Assembly (NCBI RefSeq): GCF_000379465.1
Contig: NZ_KB905414.1
Location: 371,423 to 435,422 of the forward strand
Source: Sciscionella marina DSM 45152
GTDB lineage: Bacteria; Actinomycetota; Actinomycetes; Mycobacteriales; Pseudonocardiaceae
Reading direction: 5' to 3'
Length of the DNA stretch: 64,000 nt
Positions 62,980-64,000 of this stretch are shown here, in pieces. A program made the translations under genes and the position numbers. Below the pieces are notes generated by a model. It was not told where the DNA came from. It made no database searches and saw only the letters and a list, made by a program, of their open reading frames with translations. Each line of letters starts with the position of its first letter. Position 1 is the stretch's first letter.

Positions 62980-64000
62980 TCAGCGGTCGATATCATCATC
63001 CTCCAACAAGTCCATCGCCTCACTCCACAAGTCTCCCATCGCAGAATCATATCGCTCACACACCCTGGGATTCGTGGACATTATTCGCCAACCAAGGTCC
63101 ACTTCGAGATTTAAAAGATGCACTTCAACAATTCCTTGCAGGATAGACGGCTTGCGCGCGTCAGCATGCTTGAAACATATGTTGAATATCGCTGAAAGTG
63201 TCTGGCGAAAAAGTCGAATGGTATCTCGCGCCACATTCAACACTCCATGCGGAGATGCCCCCGCATGGAAGATTCCCGAGCCAGCCTCGACAGTTCCCAA
63301 AAGGCCGTACGCATCCGCTCCATGTACGGAATGATGGGCGTCGTGGACGCGATCGATATATTCGTCGACACGCGCGAGCTTCTGAAGATGCTGCCACCCG
63401 GGCTTGGTCACGCCTAATCTTCTGGCAGTGATCCTGGCGGCCCATCCATAGAGTCCCGCGTACTCTGCACCAAACCGTCGAACCAGTCGACGTTTCATTA
63501 CCTCCGGGCTTGGAAGGTTCGCCTCCCATTCGGTCCGACCGGTCTTGGCGCGCTCATTGGCCAGTATGATCCAACGGTGTTCCTTGTACCTGGTCGCAGT
63601 GAACCGGTCTCCCATCGCAATTACCCGTGCAACTACGAGGATCTCCGAAAGTGCCCGCCACCGCGATTTTGCCCCGTATGCATAACCGTGGTCCAGCAGT
63701 ATCGCGATTTCACGCACTGTGGAAATCGCTCGAGTAGATAGTCCTGCAAAGACGTATCGAGCATGCTCTGGAACCGCTTTCCCCCAGGCCGATACTACGA
63801 TGCGCGTCGCAGCATGACTGAGCATAGCTGCCTCGAATATTGGAAGACGACCAATATCGCGTCGTATCAACGCAGGAACGCCATCAAATTCTCGCAATGA
63901 TAGCTCGCCGAGCTCGTGAAATCTTCCTTCAACGGAAAACAGTTCGTTATCGATGAGATCGGGGAGATTATCGGAACCACGCCACCTCCGGCCGATGTGG
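62980..64000 (-). CDS. DUF5677-like protein, partial (5' end beyond the window)
   Basis: At least 339 residues; the frame is open to the last base, so an apparent TTG start at 63897 is probably internal. All-helical character with ARYVFAGLSTRAISTVREIA, YAYGAKSRWRALSEILVVAR, DRFTATRYKEHRWIILANER and a C-terminal acidic tail (EAMDLLEDDDIDR) resembles DUF5677 proteins, whose function is unknown and which often occur in accessory or defence regions. Lower GC and rare-codon-rich compared with the window: probably horizontally acquired. Confidence 0.65.
   Translation of the reverse strand, partial: HIGRRWRGSDNLPDLIDNELFSVEGRFHELGELSLREFDGVPALIRRDIGRLPIFEAAMLSHAATRIVVSAWGKAVPEHARYVFAGLSTRAISTVREIAILLDHGYAYGAKSRWRALSEILVVARVIAMGDRFTATRYKEHRWIILANERAKTGRTEWEANLPSPEVMKRRLVRRFGAEYAGLYGWAARITARRLGVTKPGWQHLQKLARVDEYIDRVHDAHHSVHGADAYGLLGTVEAGSGIFHAGASPHGVLNVARDTIRLFRQTLSAIFNICFKHADARKPSILQGIVEVHLLNLEVDLGWRIMSTNPRVCERYDSAMGDLWSEAMDLLEDDDIDR

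Overview
The window is a 64 kb piece of a high-GC actinobacterial chromosome. Support for this comes from the GC-rich third positions, frequent GTG starts, hairpin terminators that often lack a U-tract, and actinobacterial families: a Cfp6-like PH protein beside ilvB, DUF4233 after folC, DUF6153/DUF305, an IF2_N-bearing RNase E/G, the TIGR03960/TIGR03936 pair and HelR-type HelD. Gene content and synteny suggest a member of the Pseudonocardiales, but the sequence alone does not fix the genus. No rRNA, tRNA, CRISPR array or transposase gene was seen.

Layout. 1-6.4 kb: the 5' part of ctaD (cytochrome oxidase), a phosphotransferase/FhuF pair, a VapBC-type toxin-antitoxin module framed by a perfect 51-bp direct repeat, a methyltransferase, a HicB-like remnant, an ankyrin/metallo-beta-lactamase operon and an SDR. 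6.5-13.9 kb: two GT39-like membrane glycosyltransferases with a TetR regulator, tex, and a second PIN-toxin module. 13.9-26 kb: a branched-chain amino acid and serine block, cimA, leuB, serA and ilvBNC (all minus) and ilvD (plus). ilvBNC has a classic attenuator with a leader peptide reading ILVL. cimA has a strong terminator preceded by a possible Ile-containing leader peptide. 26-31 kb: a cytochrome P450, a RecQ-like helicase with a C-terminal phosphoribosyltransferase-like domain, and a divergent Rrf2 regulator and NAD(P)H-binding reductase.

31-40.5 kb: a conserved housekeeping block on the minus strand, in transcription order a TIGR03960 radical SAM protein, a TIGR03936 (DUF2344) protein, RNase E/G, L21, L27, ObgE and ProB. 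40.5-47.6 kb: DUF6153 and DUF305 exported proteins, a lower-GC Mrr-like restriction endonuclease, an SDR, a double-unit Lrp regulator, an amino acid permease, and a GNAT followed by a broken GNAT copy. 47.6-50.5 kb: folC, DUF4233, a secreted protein and ndk. 50.5-57.1 kb: an SGNH esterase, a NUDIX hydrolase, and a two-component system divergent from an exported LolA-like protein plus an ABC exporter. The two ABC genes are separated by an 80-bp insertion that keeps their overlapping stop/start. 57.1-64 kb: a heavily deleted GH27 alpha-galactosidase relic, a pterin carbinolamine dehydratase, small metabolic genes, and a HelR-type RNA polymerase-recycling ATPase divergent from a TetR regulator across two direct repeats. 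At the edge lies a lower-GC DUF5677-like gene cut by the window end.

Two themes recur. One is amino acid control of biosynthesis by transcription attenuation. The other is small insertions at gene ends (51-bp, 29-bp and 11-bp flanking duplications) that leave the neighbouring reading frames intact, in two of the four places near copies of a dispersed GCGAGCGAGG-type repeat.
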